From: Stichopus chloronotus
Taxonomy: Eukaryota > Echinodermata > Holothuroidea > Aspidochirotida > Stichopodidae
Assembly: GCA_021234535.1 (NCBI GenBank)
Contig: CM037848.1
Span: 13,559,944 to 13,623,943, forward strand
DNA: 64,000 nucleotides
Reading direction: 5' to 3'
In this document: one piece after another, positions 9,783 to 22,058 of the stretch
How the letters are laid out: each line of letters starts with the position of its first letter
How positions within the stretch are numbered: the stretch's first letter is position 1
Made by a program: the position numbers and the translations under genes
The notes under the pieces: generated by a model
What the model was told of the DNA's origin: nothing
Seen by the model: the letters and a program-made list of their open reading frames with translations, nothing else
Database searches by the model: none

Positions 9783-11185
9783 GCAGACTAAATGATGAAA
9801 ATCGTACAGGGTTTCACAACCATGCACTTCACGAGACAGGTGTATTGCTTGTATTCTGTATGAGGATCGTGTACCGAAATTCAGCAAACAAACGGCTGCA
9901 AGAAGTCTAAAGGACTTCCCGATTGGAATTATGACGAGAGTCCTGATTGGTCGATTGAATTTGGGTTATCTCGAAAACTAGAAAATACCATGGAGTTGAA
10001 AATACCACTAAATTAGTCGTAAAAATTTGCAACACAAATATATTAATTTCGATTTAACTTTTAAGTTTGTATAACTAATGTAAGTCGTAATAAATTGGTA
10101 ACTTTTTTTTTCATTTATCACATCGATACAAGTTGACATTACAAGAAGCGATAGTAGGTCTACGAAGTCAAGTTCCCTTACGTCGTTAATACAATACTTT
10201 GCAGCAACAATTCATTCCTATTAGCTCGTAGGTAGAAATACTGCAGTAGCTTCAATTATGCATAAATTACGCCGTCACAAATTTGATAAAATGGACATTA
10301 GTATCGGCATGTTCTACGCGTGGTTCACTATGGGAGCCTTTATTCAACTTCAGCTGGTCGACTTGATGGCACGTAAATGGTTCCGTACATCTCCCACCCA
10401 CTGTGATGTAAACTAAAGCATCGCGCAGTGGGGTTTGAATCAAAAGAGCTGGGAGCAAACCAAGTTATGTAACTTTATTTCGAAAAAAAAAATATATGAA
10501 GCTCCAACATAGACATGTCAAATTGATTTTGAATTTATTCGGTATTTTCAACACAATGTTGTCCTTAGTGATGTGAGTTATTATGTGCGATTAATGAGTA
10601 GCCTGAGTAGGGCGACATGAATTGACCTGACATTTTTTGAGTGTCTTAGCAATATCTCAGAAAGATCTGCCCTTTCAAATACACCGACAATAGACATGGA
10701 TCTGATATTATAATTTTTGTATATTGGCAAAATACGTCACTGCCCTTTCGGACACTGGCAAGGGATCACTGCCCTTTAGGGTAATTACATTACATCACCA
10801 CCAGTATTTTCTGGGTAAAGTCATTAGAACATTATTCTGAGAAAAGTACAAAGAAGAAAAAGAAAAGCCAGTCTAAGGACGTTCAAACCTGAACCATGAA
10901 AGAATGGTAAACAATGTGTATGCGAGTCTGGAAGAAAAAAGGAAAGGGCATTTAGACCAGTTAAGTTTTTCTCTGAATCCAGCTCCCTTCCATAGTTTGT
11001 AAACCACACCATTCTAGGCGGGGGGGGGGGGGGATCTTCCATGAAGTAATTTACAAGTAGCCTATACAAGCATACAGCTTCCTTTACACTGAACATAACA
11101 TTTGCCCAAATTGTTAATACCTCGGTGTTCATCAGCCAACTGACTGAACATTAACCCTTTGAATCCGTGAATGTGGCGATTAAGT

Positions 11186-11456
11186 TTAAGGTGGAATATG
11201 AGTTGTACTAGCAATGGCTTGGCCATCTTTGATTTTCGTCAGTGTTTCAGGGAAGAGAAAGTAGGGGGGGGGGGGGAGGATCACTTGTCACAAAATATAT
11301 ATGAGAACTATATGCATTCATCTTCCAGATATTTGAATATGAAAATTGTCTCGACGTACTTGCTGGAACTACGAAACTATAGACGGTGCAAGAAAGCCTA
11401 GCTGTCAATCACTATTACTTGAAATAAAACAGATTGGAAATGGATACGAATATGAG
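11186..11456. mobile_element. MITE copy 2, inverted relative to copy 1
   Basis: It begins TTAAGGTGGAATATGAGTTG. Read on the minus strand it shares long internal segments with copy 1, for example the block around GAAAATTGTCTCGAC and the block AAAGCCTAGCTGTCAATCAC. The right boundary is approximate, because similarity fades near 11456. It carries a 13-G run at 11264-11276 that copy 1 lacks. Confidence 0.65.
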
Positions 11457-14400
11457 TGTGCATTATGCAGGCTAACAAAGGTGCTTTGACGGGACAAAAG
11501 GCAGGCCAATATTACGTACTACCAGAAGCCAAAATGCAGTGTGGTTTTGATGGTGTATCAAGCCCCGCTGCTCACAGTAAGTTAGCGAGGAATTTTGATA
11601 TGATAAGCAGTTTAATGGCATAACATACTCACACCATCAAACACACACACACACCATCGTACACAAAGGTTATGATTCTCGATGAAAAACAAGCACACAC
11701 GAACAATGCTAAAACAGTGAATTGTTTCTTTTCTCATTGGCCTACTAATTTTTAACTCTGACGTAGATAGGTCTATGTAGGGGTTGCGATGGATACTGTG
11801 TAACAATATCATGCTAATCCAGTATCATACAGTATCAAACTAATCCCGTCAGGGTGAGTACACAAGGATGTGTGTAGCAGGGTCTTTTTAGATAAAATCT
11901 AATGAGAACCAACTCAGTACGTATCCACAGGTGTGCAACACATGACACCACCCGGCGTGGGAACTGCGACAATTTCAAAATGTGGTAGCAAAAGACTTGC
12001 TGGAAAGATGTTAATCTCACCACAATCAATTTTTTTTTCTGTCGTGTTTTTTTTTTTTTTGACACGTCAAACATTCATTTCGTGTTGGGACTATGAGTAA
12101 TTTTTAAGGTAACATGCAGTAGGTATGGTCAGTAAAATACAATGAAAACGATAATTAAAGCTTGGTTCAAATCTGGCAAGGTAACAGGAGTTTGCTGGAA
12201 CTTGAAGATGTCAAATAGGTACGCTAGGTATCTGTTGTATATTTTGTTTACGTCCCAAAGTTAGCTCACTATATTGTTAAGGTGTTTCTGAGTTCCTGCA
12301 AGACAGACTACTCACGCATGAACTGCAAATTTACTTACATTGTAACAGCTGCAATGCATATCTTTCACTTACAACCAGGGTTGCAGCTACGGTGGGAGAC
12401 ACCTGGCGGCCCCGTTAGAGACTAGTAATTAATTCAGGCCCGGCATTCGTGATCAGTTTTCGCCTTACAAACTTCACAAACTGTACTAGGAGTGACGGCC
12501 TAAATTTAAGTTAACATTCAAAAATTTTACGAGGTCTTTCCCGTACAACTGCTTTTCACGAAACAAACCGGGCAAAAAGAGCTCTCCGGGGAGCTGTTCG
12601 TGGACCCCCATCTGGGTGTTGCAATGAACCCCACCAGTGTCCCTGATGCGAGCTCCTGGCTCCACCAGAAGTGTTGGTTGTTCCTGCAGGCAAGCACTAA
12701 AACTTGTCTAGCTATGCAACCCTGCTTATTACCCAATGATACAATGTTCACACAGCTTAGTGTTTACACAGCAGATGCTCGAGCAGGGAGAAAGCTGTGC
12801 GCGGTCATTTGTGGGAGCAGGTTACGTAATCATGAAACTTTCTATAGCCATGGCATGTAACTAGGGGCACGGTATCAGAAGTATAAAAAAGTCACAGTGG
12901 TAATGCAACGCCTTGGGTTATTTTGGTAAATATTTGGGTGGTTCAAGCCAAATCCCTGGTTAGAAGCTTCGTCGAAATGTCGCCAGAGAGCCGCCGGATG
13001 TAGCTTGGGATGTACGCATGTGTCTGTTGATTCATGTCACAAAGTATAGTTGTCAAAATCATGTTACATTAGGATGTACCCATATCTGTACGACCATGAC
13101 TACATATGTTCAAGAGGTAAAATGTACTGCGCAAATTTATACAAAGTCCTACTTTAATTGCAAAGTAGGGGAATGCCAACAAGGTGGGACGTGTTCCACG
13201 TCTAGATGTTGTCAACATATCTGAAAATAGCCCAATAAATTCCCTCGGTTATTCAGTGAGAAAGACCGGCACAAAGGCCGATGTAATCATATCCCGAGGC
13301 CTGATATATCTGCTGGCATTTTTATTCATAATTTCATTTCGAGAATAAACAACATGGCGGATCCTTGAAAATGCTCGAGTTGTTTATTAAGCTAAATCTC
13401 ATCGCGGAAATAGACTTTGAAGTGAATAATCTCTTCAAATTACTCCTAAAATGTTGTAAACTTTGCGAGGTTGTGAAGAGAAGAATGACTCCCCGGTTAC
13501 CTCGTAAATATCTCGGAGAGCAAATATGCGGTTTTTGTGGTTTGTTTGGTAAAAAATTCCAAAACTTGTTTACAAACTGTTTGTTTCTTAGAACGCTCTC
13601 GTCGTCCACGAGTGGCTTGAATGTGTTTGGAGTAAAAATGTTATACAAATTCACAGATTAAACGAGATTCTTTCACGGCTATTTTTACTTCCTGTATAAA
13701 CGGTATTGACAACTCACGGATTGCAACGAAAGTTATGGGTCGTACTTACGCGTGCAGGCCATTTGCAAGCGAAGTTTTGATTGAAATGAATGATCCACGC
13801 TTACTGCCGTAATTTGATTTGTAACCTTGGCTGTGTAATACAAGCATTTACAGATATCGGTTACAAATGGGATGCAGTGACACTGCACAGGAACACATGG
13901 AAATGGGATGGGGTGCAGACTTTAATTTTTTTTTTTCTCAGGTTCAGGTTTTTGTTGATATACGACTATTTGTGGGAAAGAAACGTAGCAAAAATACTCC
14001 GTTCATATTAGACGGCACTGTGCCAAAACACAACACGATTGTGTTTTGCACGTTTGCAAAGCAAGAGCTTTTAGGAACCTTGGGACTATATGAAAGTTAT
14101 ACGAAGTATACGAAGCTGAATGATTGTTGGTTTGACAACCTTTCTTCATTCTTTCTAAATTTATTTTTTCCAGAGATATCGGATATTTCACGATCGTAGT
14201 CTCATGCTATTCGTATCAGTACAAAAAAAAAAAAAATAAGAGAGTGCTGACAAAATATTAAAAGAGGCCCATGTAAATTGTGATATGTTTTCGACTTTTA
14301 TTGCAAATCATCCGTAAATCCCCTTTGTTTATTGGAATTCGGTTCTTTAAAAAGGGAAAATGGAGCCGTCCGGTAGTTTATTTTGGTACCATGATCTCCT

Positions 14401-15024
14401 CAACCCGCCAGACGATCTCCTGTCTTTTTTTTTTTTGATAAAAAAGACAAATATTAAACATTAAAGATTAATGCAACAACTGCGCAGAATCCATGCATAA
14501 TTTGTTCAATGAAAATATAAAAAAAGGATCAGACACAACGTCGGAGATTTTTTTTTATTGGGGGCCCCTCGGATTGCAGAGTTCCACATTCTTCTTCCCT
14601 TTTTTTTTTTTTTTAAATGTCATGTTTTTCCTCAAACCTTTCAAGGGTTGAGTAACCCGTCCTGGTGATATCTTGTCCCCATTCCGCCGATCAAAGCACG
14701 AACTGTGGTCAAAGTTCATGGCTTGGAATCTCGGCACTGAGTTTATAATAGTAACAGATGAATTCAACATTTTGACAGGTACTGGAAGTCAAGAAAAGGG
14801 CGTTCAGTGAACTGTAACGTGATACGTCACAGCTAACCACGTAATCAGTGCACGTTCGTTTCCGAGAGACAAAGGAAGGGCGTTTTTTTCAACATTTTAA
14901 TGCCAGAGTCTATACGGTTATCTACAAAATTTTATTTTTGAATTCACCACCTACTCGGTTCATGATATTTTGAGCCAAAGATAAATATTTTCCTTGTTTT
15001 GATATGAAGATACCAAAAACAATT

Positions 15025-15225
15025 TTAAGCTGGAATATGAGTTGAAAATTTGTCATATTTTACCACTGAGAGTCAAATATGTTATAGCAACTACAAAAAA
15101 AAGAGAATGTCTTAAGCCAATTTGCATACATGAATAGTCATATCCAATCCCATTGGTCTGTTTGATTTCAAGCAACATTGATTGACGGAAGGCTTTCTTG
15201 GAGAGTATGAATATTTCAGCTTTAA
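15025..15225. mobile_element. MITE copy 3, internally deleted
   Basis: It starts TTAAGCTGGAATATGAGTTG and ends ATATTTCAGCTTTAA, so both termini match copy 1 and both outer tetranucleotides are TTAA. The first ~30 bp (AGTTGAAAATTTGTC) and a block near the right end (CTTTCTTGGAGAGTATGA) match copy 1. About 145 bp of interior is missing relative to copy 1. Confidence 0.68.
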
Positions 15226-17509
15226 ATCAGAGAGATAATTACAGATGCGGACGATATTATTTTGGAAGAGTTTCAAATTGACTTGGTGACTTAAGAATAC
15301 AGGCCTAACCTTTGAAGCATGCTGTCTGTTTCGTTTATATTTTCTTTCTGTATGTTTCTCTATCGGTCTGTCAGTTTACCGTCTGTCTATACTTGGGCGG
15401 GAAACATTGTAGTTCAATATCATTACAATCCTACGAAATGCCTCTCCAAGGAGTGCAGTTCTTCTGTGTAATGGGTATAGCCAAAGAGAGTTCATCGTAC
15501 ATGATGCTACACCCCGAAAATGCCTCCGTATCCGTAAACCAATACCAACGAAACTCGTCCATTTTTGTATTTCGTTTCGGTGAATGTCACGACGGGTTCA
15601 CGCCAGGCATTTAGTGGTGTTAAACGCGCCAGTTGGGAACCCCGAATATTACATATCGCATTAGCTTGGGGATTTTGGCGCCAAGTTCACGTCACAATCA
15701 ATCGATATCAACTTCGGGATGAGCGATCGTATTTTCGATTTTATTTTCTTAAATCTCAAAGTGTCATTCACATTTTTTTTTTGCCTAAATCCAAATTTCA
15801 AGGTTAGTCTACAGCTTGGGATTTTATAAATATCAAACCAAAATGGGAAGTGAAGGCCAAAATATCGTTTTACTTTATTCCTCGTCGGTTTATTAAATCG
15901 TTTGATCCTCGTGAGGAATAGGGATTCGTAAAAGAAATTTGACATTTAATGTAACATGGTAAGTCAAAGAACTTTGATATAAACTGACGGAATTTACGTA
16001 AACGAAAGTGTAACTAAGCGCGTCCACAGCAATTGATTGAGCTTACGTCACAAAATGCATAATCGTCCACGAGAGTAATGTCAAAAAGAATAGAAATCAA
16101 ATTGAGATCAAAAGGTTAAAAAACACCGAACCTAGTCATCTGTAACTGGCCAGAGTTGACAAAGATAAACCGATGAAATTCAAACTTACTTCAAAGTTAG
16201 AAGTTGTTTTGTGGGTATTATGTGAAAAACTTTTAATTGGGTAAATAAGTCAAGATATCAGATGATGCAATCGAAACACTTTTCTTTTAGTCAGAAAAAG
16301 ATTTGCAGTTAAGAGTTAATAAAGCCATGCCCTCCAAGAGGGTCGGTGTGGAGGGGGGGGGGTAATCAGCTCTTTGCATATAGCCAGGAGTTCCAAGAAC
16401 ATACGGTACAGTACTTTCAAGCTTTCAACTGTAAACCACATTAAAGGGAATATAAGGCAGTCTTTCATACTTTTTATTTTGAAAAAGCATTGATTAAACT
16501 CTTGCTATTCTTTTTTCCATTTTTTTCCATGGCATTGGACAAGCAAGGTGGTATGTTGCAAAATTAAGCGATGCGTCAGCAAATTTGACGACATCACATG
16601 ACCCCGATGGGCTCTGTGATTCTTTGCATGGAGATTATTTTAACAGTAGTCCTTTAGTCTTAAACAAGGGTGATCCACAATTTATCACGTCCCAAACGTT
16701 TAGTCCCCCTTTTGTCCTTAAGAATGGGGATCAGCCAAGTATATTCCACTACTATAGTAGTTATCTGAACTAGAATGCAGCGTCCAATGCCCTTTATCAA
16801 ACTGCCACTGAAAGGAATGCTGGCTAAAGCAGAAGCAATCTCAGACATACTCATTTTTTTTTCGAGAAGTACCCCTCGAGAAGGGGTAAACATGTATGAT
16901 ATCACGTGAGGATTGCCTGTGTGGTCACGGAATGTGTTGATTATTCATTATTGCCTGTCAGAATCTGAGAAAAGCACGGAAGGATTACAAAAGTAAACAT
17001 GTAGGTACCGGCTACAAAGAACTGTTATTTCAATCCTCAAACAGAAGCGTCAATTATCGCAGACTATAGAGATTCATATTTGCTAAGTTGAATCGTACTT
17101 AAAAAAAAGACGTACTGTAGGTTGACTACTAAACATATACAGGAAAACCCATCAGTGGTTTTCGAGGGAAAAAATATTAAATTGCTATTACAACTTATTA
17201 ATTTGTAACAGCAAATTAATAATGTTTATTTCCATGGCACTATAAGGCTTTCGTAGTTCGCAAATGCGACTATGATCCAAGCGATCAAATGTTATATCAT
17301 CGGCTTGGAAGTTTTTAAGCGTGGAGGTATGTAACGCCAAAAGGGCTATAAATGTAGTTGTCTCGTTGTAGATAATGTGACACTACTAAAAGTTAATTTC
17401 ATCGTTTTGGTCTCATTTGGATTTTACAAGAAATTATGTTTTACAAATGACTTGTGTGTAAGGGCAGGGAGAGGCAAGAGATGGGTGTTAGCTATACTGA
17501 TGTACTTAC

Positions 17510-18692
17510 CGCTTACTTCCAACTGTACGGATGCCGATACACGCCCTGACGCATTTTGGACTCTGCACGTGTAAAGTCCCTCGTCGTTGTGTTCAAGTTC
17601 GTTAATGTTGAGAAAATGTTTACCTCCCTCCTCATAGATTTTAAACCGTCCACCGTCTTTCAGTCCGTTACCTCTAAAATGCCAGGAAATTCTAGGTTTA
17701 GGCGAACCGTCTACCACGGTTACGAACCTCACAGAGTCTTGAGTGAATCCAGACTGGTCTGCGGGTCGTTCCAAAAAAGATGGAGGGGAAAACTCAACGG
17801 AATCTATATCTGTCGTCAAGAGAGGTTTTTTCTGAGACGATGTCAACTTCGGTGTTAACGCCACGGTAACCGAGTTTGTCCCCTGTCGGGGGACATCTTT
17901 ACCGGATGATTCGAATTTGGCTAAAAGATCGGCTTTGTTGTTCGACTTAAGAAACGGAGAAGACCGAATTTTGCTTTGAACCGTACTCGGAGTCGAGGGT
18001 TGACTCTGGAATTTACTGACTAAGGAAGACGTTCCCGGTGACTGATTTAGCATAGCAAGTTTCACCGGTGGCGGCGGCTGAGATTTCGTTGTGTCTTTTC
18101 TCCAGCCGTTTTCTTTATCGTTCGATTTGAATAAAGACCTTTTGGATTCCAAGGAAGACTTCCCTATCGAGTCATGCCGGGACAGTTTTGGCTTCGTCGC
18201 TTTCGCGGCGACGCCATTTTCAGTTTTCGAATTTTGAGGATTGTTTTCAAACTTAGCTGTCAAGGAAGTGATGCTGTTCCTTGGCCGAATCATTGTGTAG
18301 AAATCCCTCCTGACAGTTCCGGTATCGGCGGACGACAGAGAGTCTTTCGTTCGAACTTTTTGCGAGCCCTTTCAACACTGGGACTCCTCCTTCTGTTCTG
18401 GGGATTCACTGAGGCCGATCTCCTTGGCAACGTACCGGATCTGACGTCACTATCATCCGTCGAGGACAACCGCCTGAGTCTCTGTAAATAGGAGTTATCA
18501 TCTCCCAGTTGACCCTTTGTTGTATTTTTGCCAGAACCTTTCGGTTTCTCTTCCGTGTCGGTAGAACTCTGTGACAGACGGGCACTGTCGTACGACGTCC
18601 TGCGAGATTTCCGTCCGCCAGAGAGAGAAGCCGACACAGATTTCAAGAATCCGCTCGAGACCGTCTTGCCGCTACGGAGTCCGGTCGCTTCG
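17510..18692 (-). CDS. MYLK: MLCK-like exon(s): Ser/Arg-rich region, KF motifs and Ig2; frame break inside
   Basis: The acceptor is TTGTTACAG above 18692 (phase 2), which completes the split codon of the 43-nt exon. The donor is AGCG/GTAAGT at 17510/17509 (phase 1). The first ~130 codons are Ser/Arg-rich with several basophilic kinase sites (RRTS, RRLS, RRRS). Then come spaced motifs TSLTAKFE, SSLVSKFQ and DLLAKFE, and finally an I-set Ig (PPSFLERPADQ, DSVRFVTVVDGSPKPRISW, GLYTCRVQNASG). In that Ig the first Cys is replaced by Thr. The upstream frame hits TGA at 18290-18292, while the downstream frame opens only after a TGA at 18372-18374. Something therefore changes the frame between them: a missing base, or a short intron such as 18344-18435 (GTACGT...AAAG), which would also restore phase. 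By position this Ig resembles vertebrate MYLK Ig3 after its linker. Confidence 0.8.
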
Positions 18693-21600
18693 CTGTAACA
18701 AAACAGAAAGGAGCAGAAAAGAGTGGGTGGTGGTGGAAAGCAAGCCGAAGAACGAAAACACATTCTTAGGTATGGGGTAAATGTTTGATAAGAAAGCGCC
18801 CAGAGGCTGACTATTGTTGAAAATGGGTCAACTGTATCTGATGGGCCTGGAAAAGTTTACAGGGTGTGAAAAGGTGTAAGGGTCTGCATGAAATAAGCGC
18901 GTTTCAGGTTTCAAAGAAATGTGAAACATTTGAGCAAAGAGTTTTGTTTTTAATCTTTGGGGGGTTTAAGACCTGTCTATACAGTTGACCACGGTGGTTG
19001 GCGTTATGTTTACAATTGTCCACAATCCTACATACCCCTTGGAAAAAAGTCCGTGACTTTTCTGCAAAAGTGTTCAAGAGAAAAAAAAAAGATGTACGTG
19101 ACATTTTTGCCTCCCTAGCAAAAAGGATGAAATCAAAAGTGGGAAGAAATTAAGACTTAACCAGTGCAGTATTTCTAAAATCAAAACATACGATTAAAAA
19201 AAAAAAACATGCAGAATGAACAGAGTGACAGGCTTGTAAACTATTTTCATTTCATGATCATTTAATCGTCAGCTAACACATGCACGTAATTATGCTATGG
19301 TTTGAGACTGTACGCTAATAAAGACAACTCGAACACGGTATACAGGCCAACTGGTATAAAGGCTGCACATATAGCACGTACTCTTAACTGCACATCATCG
19401 CTGGAGGTATTTTTAGTCTTTGTTTGGTTCCTCATGTACGCATCAACCTCGTGGCATGGAAACGTACCACGTGATCTTTCTCCTTTGTAGACTTATTTGT
19501 AATAGGCCTATCTAAGCCACACAAGCCGACAACATTCCACGAAATTTGTGATTCTCGAATGACGCCGACATCAAACAGCTGTAACTCTTATCTACTGATT
19601 AGCCGAAATAGTCCTACCCCCCCCCAAAAAAAAAAAGTTACTGAACCATGAACAAAAAGAAATCGAGCGCTTTTGTTCTACTTTGGAGAGTATTTTTTTT
19701 TTTGGTTACGTCATAAAATTGTTATTCTTATCCGCATTATTCATGATAAATGACGTACTATGTTCTGTTTTCACGGTGCTCTTTATCCTTTCATTTCTTC
19801 TATTTTAAATCGAAGAACTGTAACAAATGGAACCACAACTAGATATTCAGTACTTTCCGCAAAAACTTCTTTTGGACGATCAGACAATGACGACCTTTTC
19901 TTTACCCAAAAACAAATTCTGAGTATGTTCTGACCACAACGTATGCATCGCCTCGTTCTTAATGCCCTGTTTTAGTGTAATTACACATAAACAATAGCCT
20001 GTTATATCAACAGAGAGGTGTAAACTCCACGCTGTGAGTTATGGTCGAATTGCCTTAGGGTCACATGACATGATATCGCCGACATGTGTGCGTCATATGT
20101 TGCCAACAGGGCATTTAATTGGCCATAAAATGGCTCAATAAGGGTACGCCTACACATCTACACATGCCTGTATATAGGACTTTGGAAAGACTTAGCTAAG
20201 TAGTACAATGAGAACTATAATTCAGGCCACATGCAAGAAAACATTTCCGTACTGTAGTGTATTTTGTACGTACATGGCGACATAGAATGAAAAAGACGAA
20301 ACACGAAAATGGAACATACAGGCTACAGTATTAGTGAAGATGACGGTACATCATCAATCAAATCGTAATCATAAAATCTTCGGTTTGACTAAACATATTT
20401 TTTAGACATTTTAAACTCATAATTCCAGAGGAAACAGCACCCCAATCTTGCAACTAGTCTAAGTTACCACTGCAAGTACACATATAACATAGCAGATAAA
20501 TGTGTGGCAGAAACCAGGCAGGACCAGGCAGTTCGAAATCGCCCTACAGTTGGGTAAATGTATAAAAGGGCAATTTGAAAATATCTTAATACCTTATACA
20601 AATACCGCTCCCCCCCCCCTCCATTGGGTCCCTGCGTTGGAAACAAATGGTAGACATCTAGTATTTTTCTGCTACTCTACCCAAGAACAAGATGCCATAG
20701 ATCTCCGTTGTCTAACATAGCACTAAGCAGAAACCCACAAAGGAGAAACCCCATGATGTTCAACGAACGAATATGACATCCGATGTCTGTAACAGGACAA
20801 CTTAATGAATCATAAATTCGAAATAAAATGACCATGTTTAAGATTTTGGACATATTTGTGGGAAACATATGCGACCACCATTGGTAACAGGACGGCATAG
20901 GCTATAATGAAGAGGAACACACACTACACTTAAAGCCCTACACCTACAACACCACCTTAGAGGCGTTGATATACCATATGGTAAAACATATATCATATAA
21001 TATTTTACCATAATGGTAAATGCTCTATCATGTGGAGGGAATTTCAACGAAAAGACGCAACGTGTGTGCGTGTGTACTATAAACTGCACACACACATGGT
21101 CATAGACATACTGTTTAGAAAAACGTAACTTTTGACATCTGTTGCCATGGAGATAAGAGGCACGGTGTGACAGTTCGACCACTTGCAATTCCGCTCAATT
21201 CACTAGTACGTTTAATGCAATATGTACATAGTGCATCACACAAATGCATAGCATGGAATACTGCCCTCCCAAGTAGCCGTCTGCTTCTACCCATCTTATG
21301 GTGACAGATGCAAGTTATCTGGGGATGGAAAGGTGGGAGGATAGGGTGGGGGAGGTGAGGAAGGGAGATGATGGGGAGGCAGAAGGTGACGAAAGAGGAG
21401 AGACTATTAAAGGGAGGGGGTATGATTTCAATTGATTTGCCACTGAAGAAATTAAAACTACATTTGTCCTTGTCAACAAGAAGCCAATTTAATTTACTGG
21501 TGGTGAAACAATTTCTGGTTGACTAGAAAATATGAATCAAGTTTTGTTTTTCTTCTTAACCGAATAATTTTTTCGACCGACATGAATGGCAAGTGGTTAT

Positions 21601-22015
21601 TGGGGAAATTGGGGGTGGAAACGTGCATACAGACGTTAATTACTGTGATAGTCGGAGGTATTGTCTTGTACTATCGCGCAGGTTTCAAGGTTTTTCTCTA
21701 CAATTTTCACAGCACACCGTACTTCAAATTGACCTATGCTCTGAATTATATGAAACACACACAGACAAAATTGTGAAAGAGTCATGTTTTTTTTCTGATT
21801 CAAACAAAACACAAAATTACTTAATTTTATAAGAAGAATACGTACAGAACACACCGAACCCTTGCACCTCAAAATGGAATTCACAATCTCGGTTGCTTTT
21901 GTTGCGAATTAAATTAATCCAGAGTTCCTTCAGCAACGATTACTATGGATATTTCAAAATAGATTCATATTCGAAGTGATGTCACACCAGAAGAGAAAGA
22001 AAAATATAAATTTAC
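18693..22015. other. 3.3-kb intron
   Basis: A phase-2 intron between the 43-nt exon and the Ser/Arg-rich exon. It contains a C run at 20610-20619 and a hairpin at 20973-21017. No coding signature was recognised. Confidence 0.65.
20973..21017. repeat. imperfect AT-rich hairpin
   Basis: The left arm ACCATATGGTAAAA (20973-20986) pairs with TTTTACCATAATGGT (21003-21017) with a single bulged base, around a 16-base AT loop. It may be a remnant of a small foldback element. It has no evident link to a gene. Confidence 0.6.
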
Positions 22016-22058
22016 CTTGCTTTCGGTGACAGGCTGCCGTCTGTGTCCCCACAATCAG
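22016..22058 (-). CDS. MYLK: 43-nt micro-exon of the MLCK-like gene
   Basis: Fourteen codons reading DCGDTDGSLSPKA are bounded by TTTTTACAG above 22058 (phase 1, after a good pyrimidine tract) and GCAAG/GTAAAT at 22016/22015 (phase 2). The phase-1 start fits the phase-1 donor of exon 53202-55146. The phase-2 end fits the phase-2 acceptor at 18692, giving ...LSPKASEATGLR... across the junction. That double match is the evidence; the peptide itself has no known domain. It lies between introns of 31.1 and 3.3 kb. A chance match to splice consensus is still possible. Confidence 0.62.

Larger units (their letters stand above)
8209..17509. other. 9.3-kb intron with MITEs and simple repeats
   Basis: A phase-1 intron between the Ig2 and Ig3 exons. 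It carries a TG microsatellite, three copies of one TTAA-flanked MITE, a 32-bp tandem array and G runs at 11020-11033, 11264-11276 and 16353-16362. A somewhat GC-richer stretch at about 12360-12860 and a stretch at 13334-13660 that is open on both strands match nothing I recognise. No Ig-like exon was seen. Confidence 0.7.

Noticed and set aside
12360..12860. Slightly GC-richer stretch with open frames on both strands
   Set aside because: Neither translation resembles a known protein and no gene structure could be supported.
13334..13661. Open frames of about 100 codons on both strands
   Set aside because: No recognisable domain, no splice or promoter support, and mutual overlap suggests chance.
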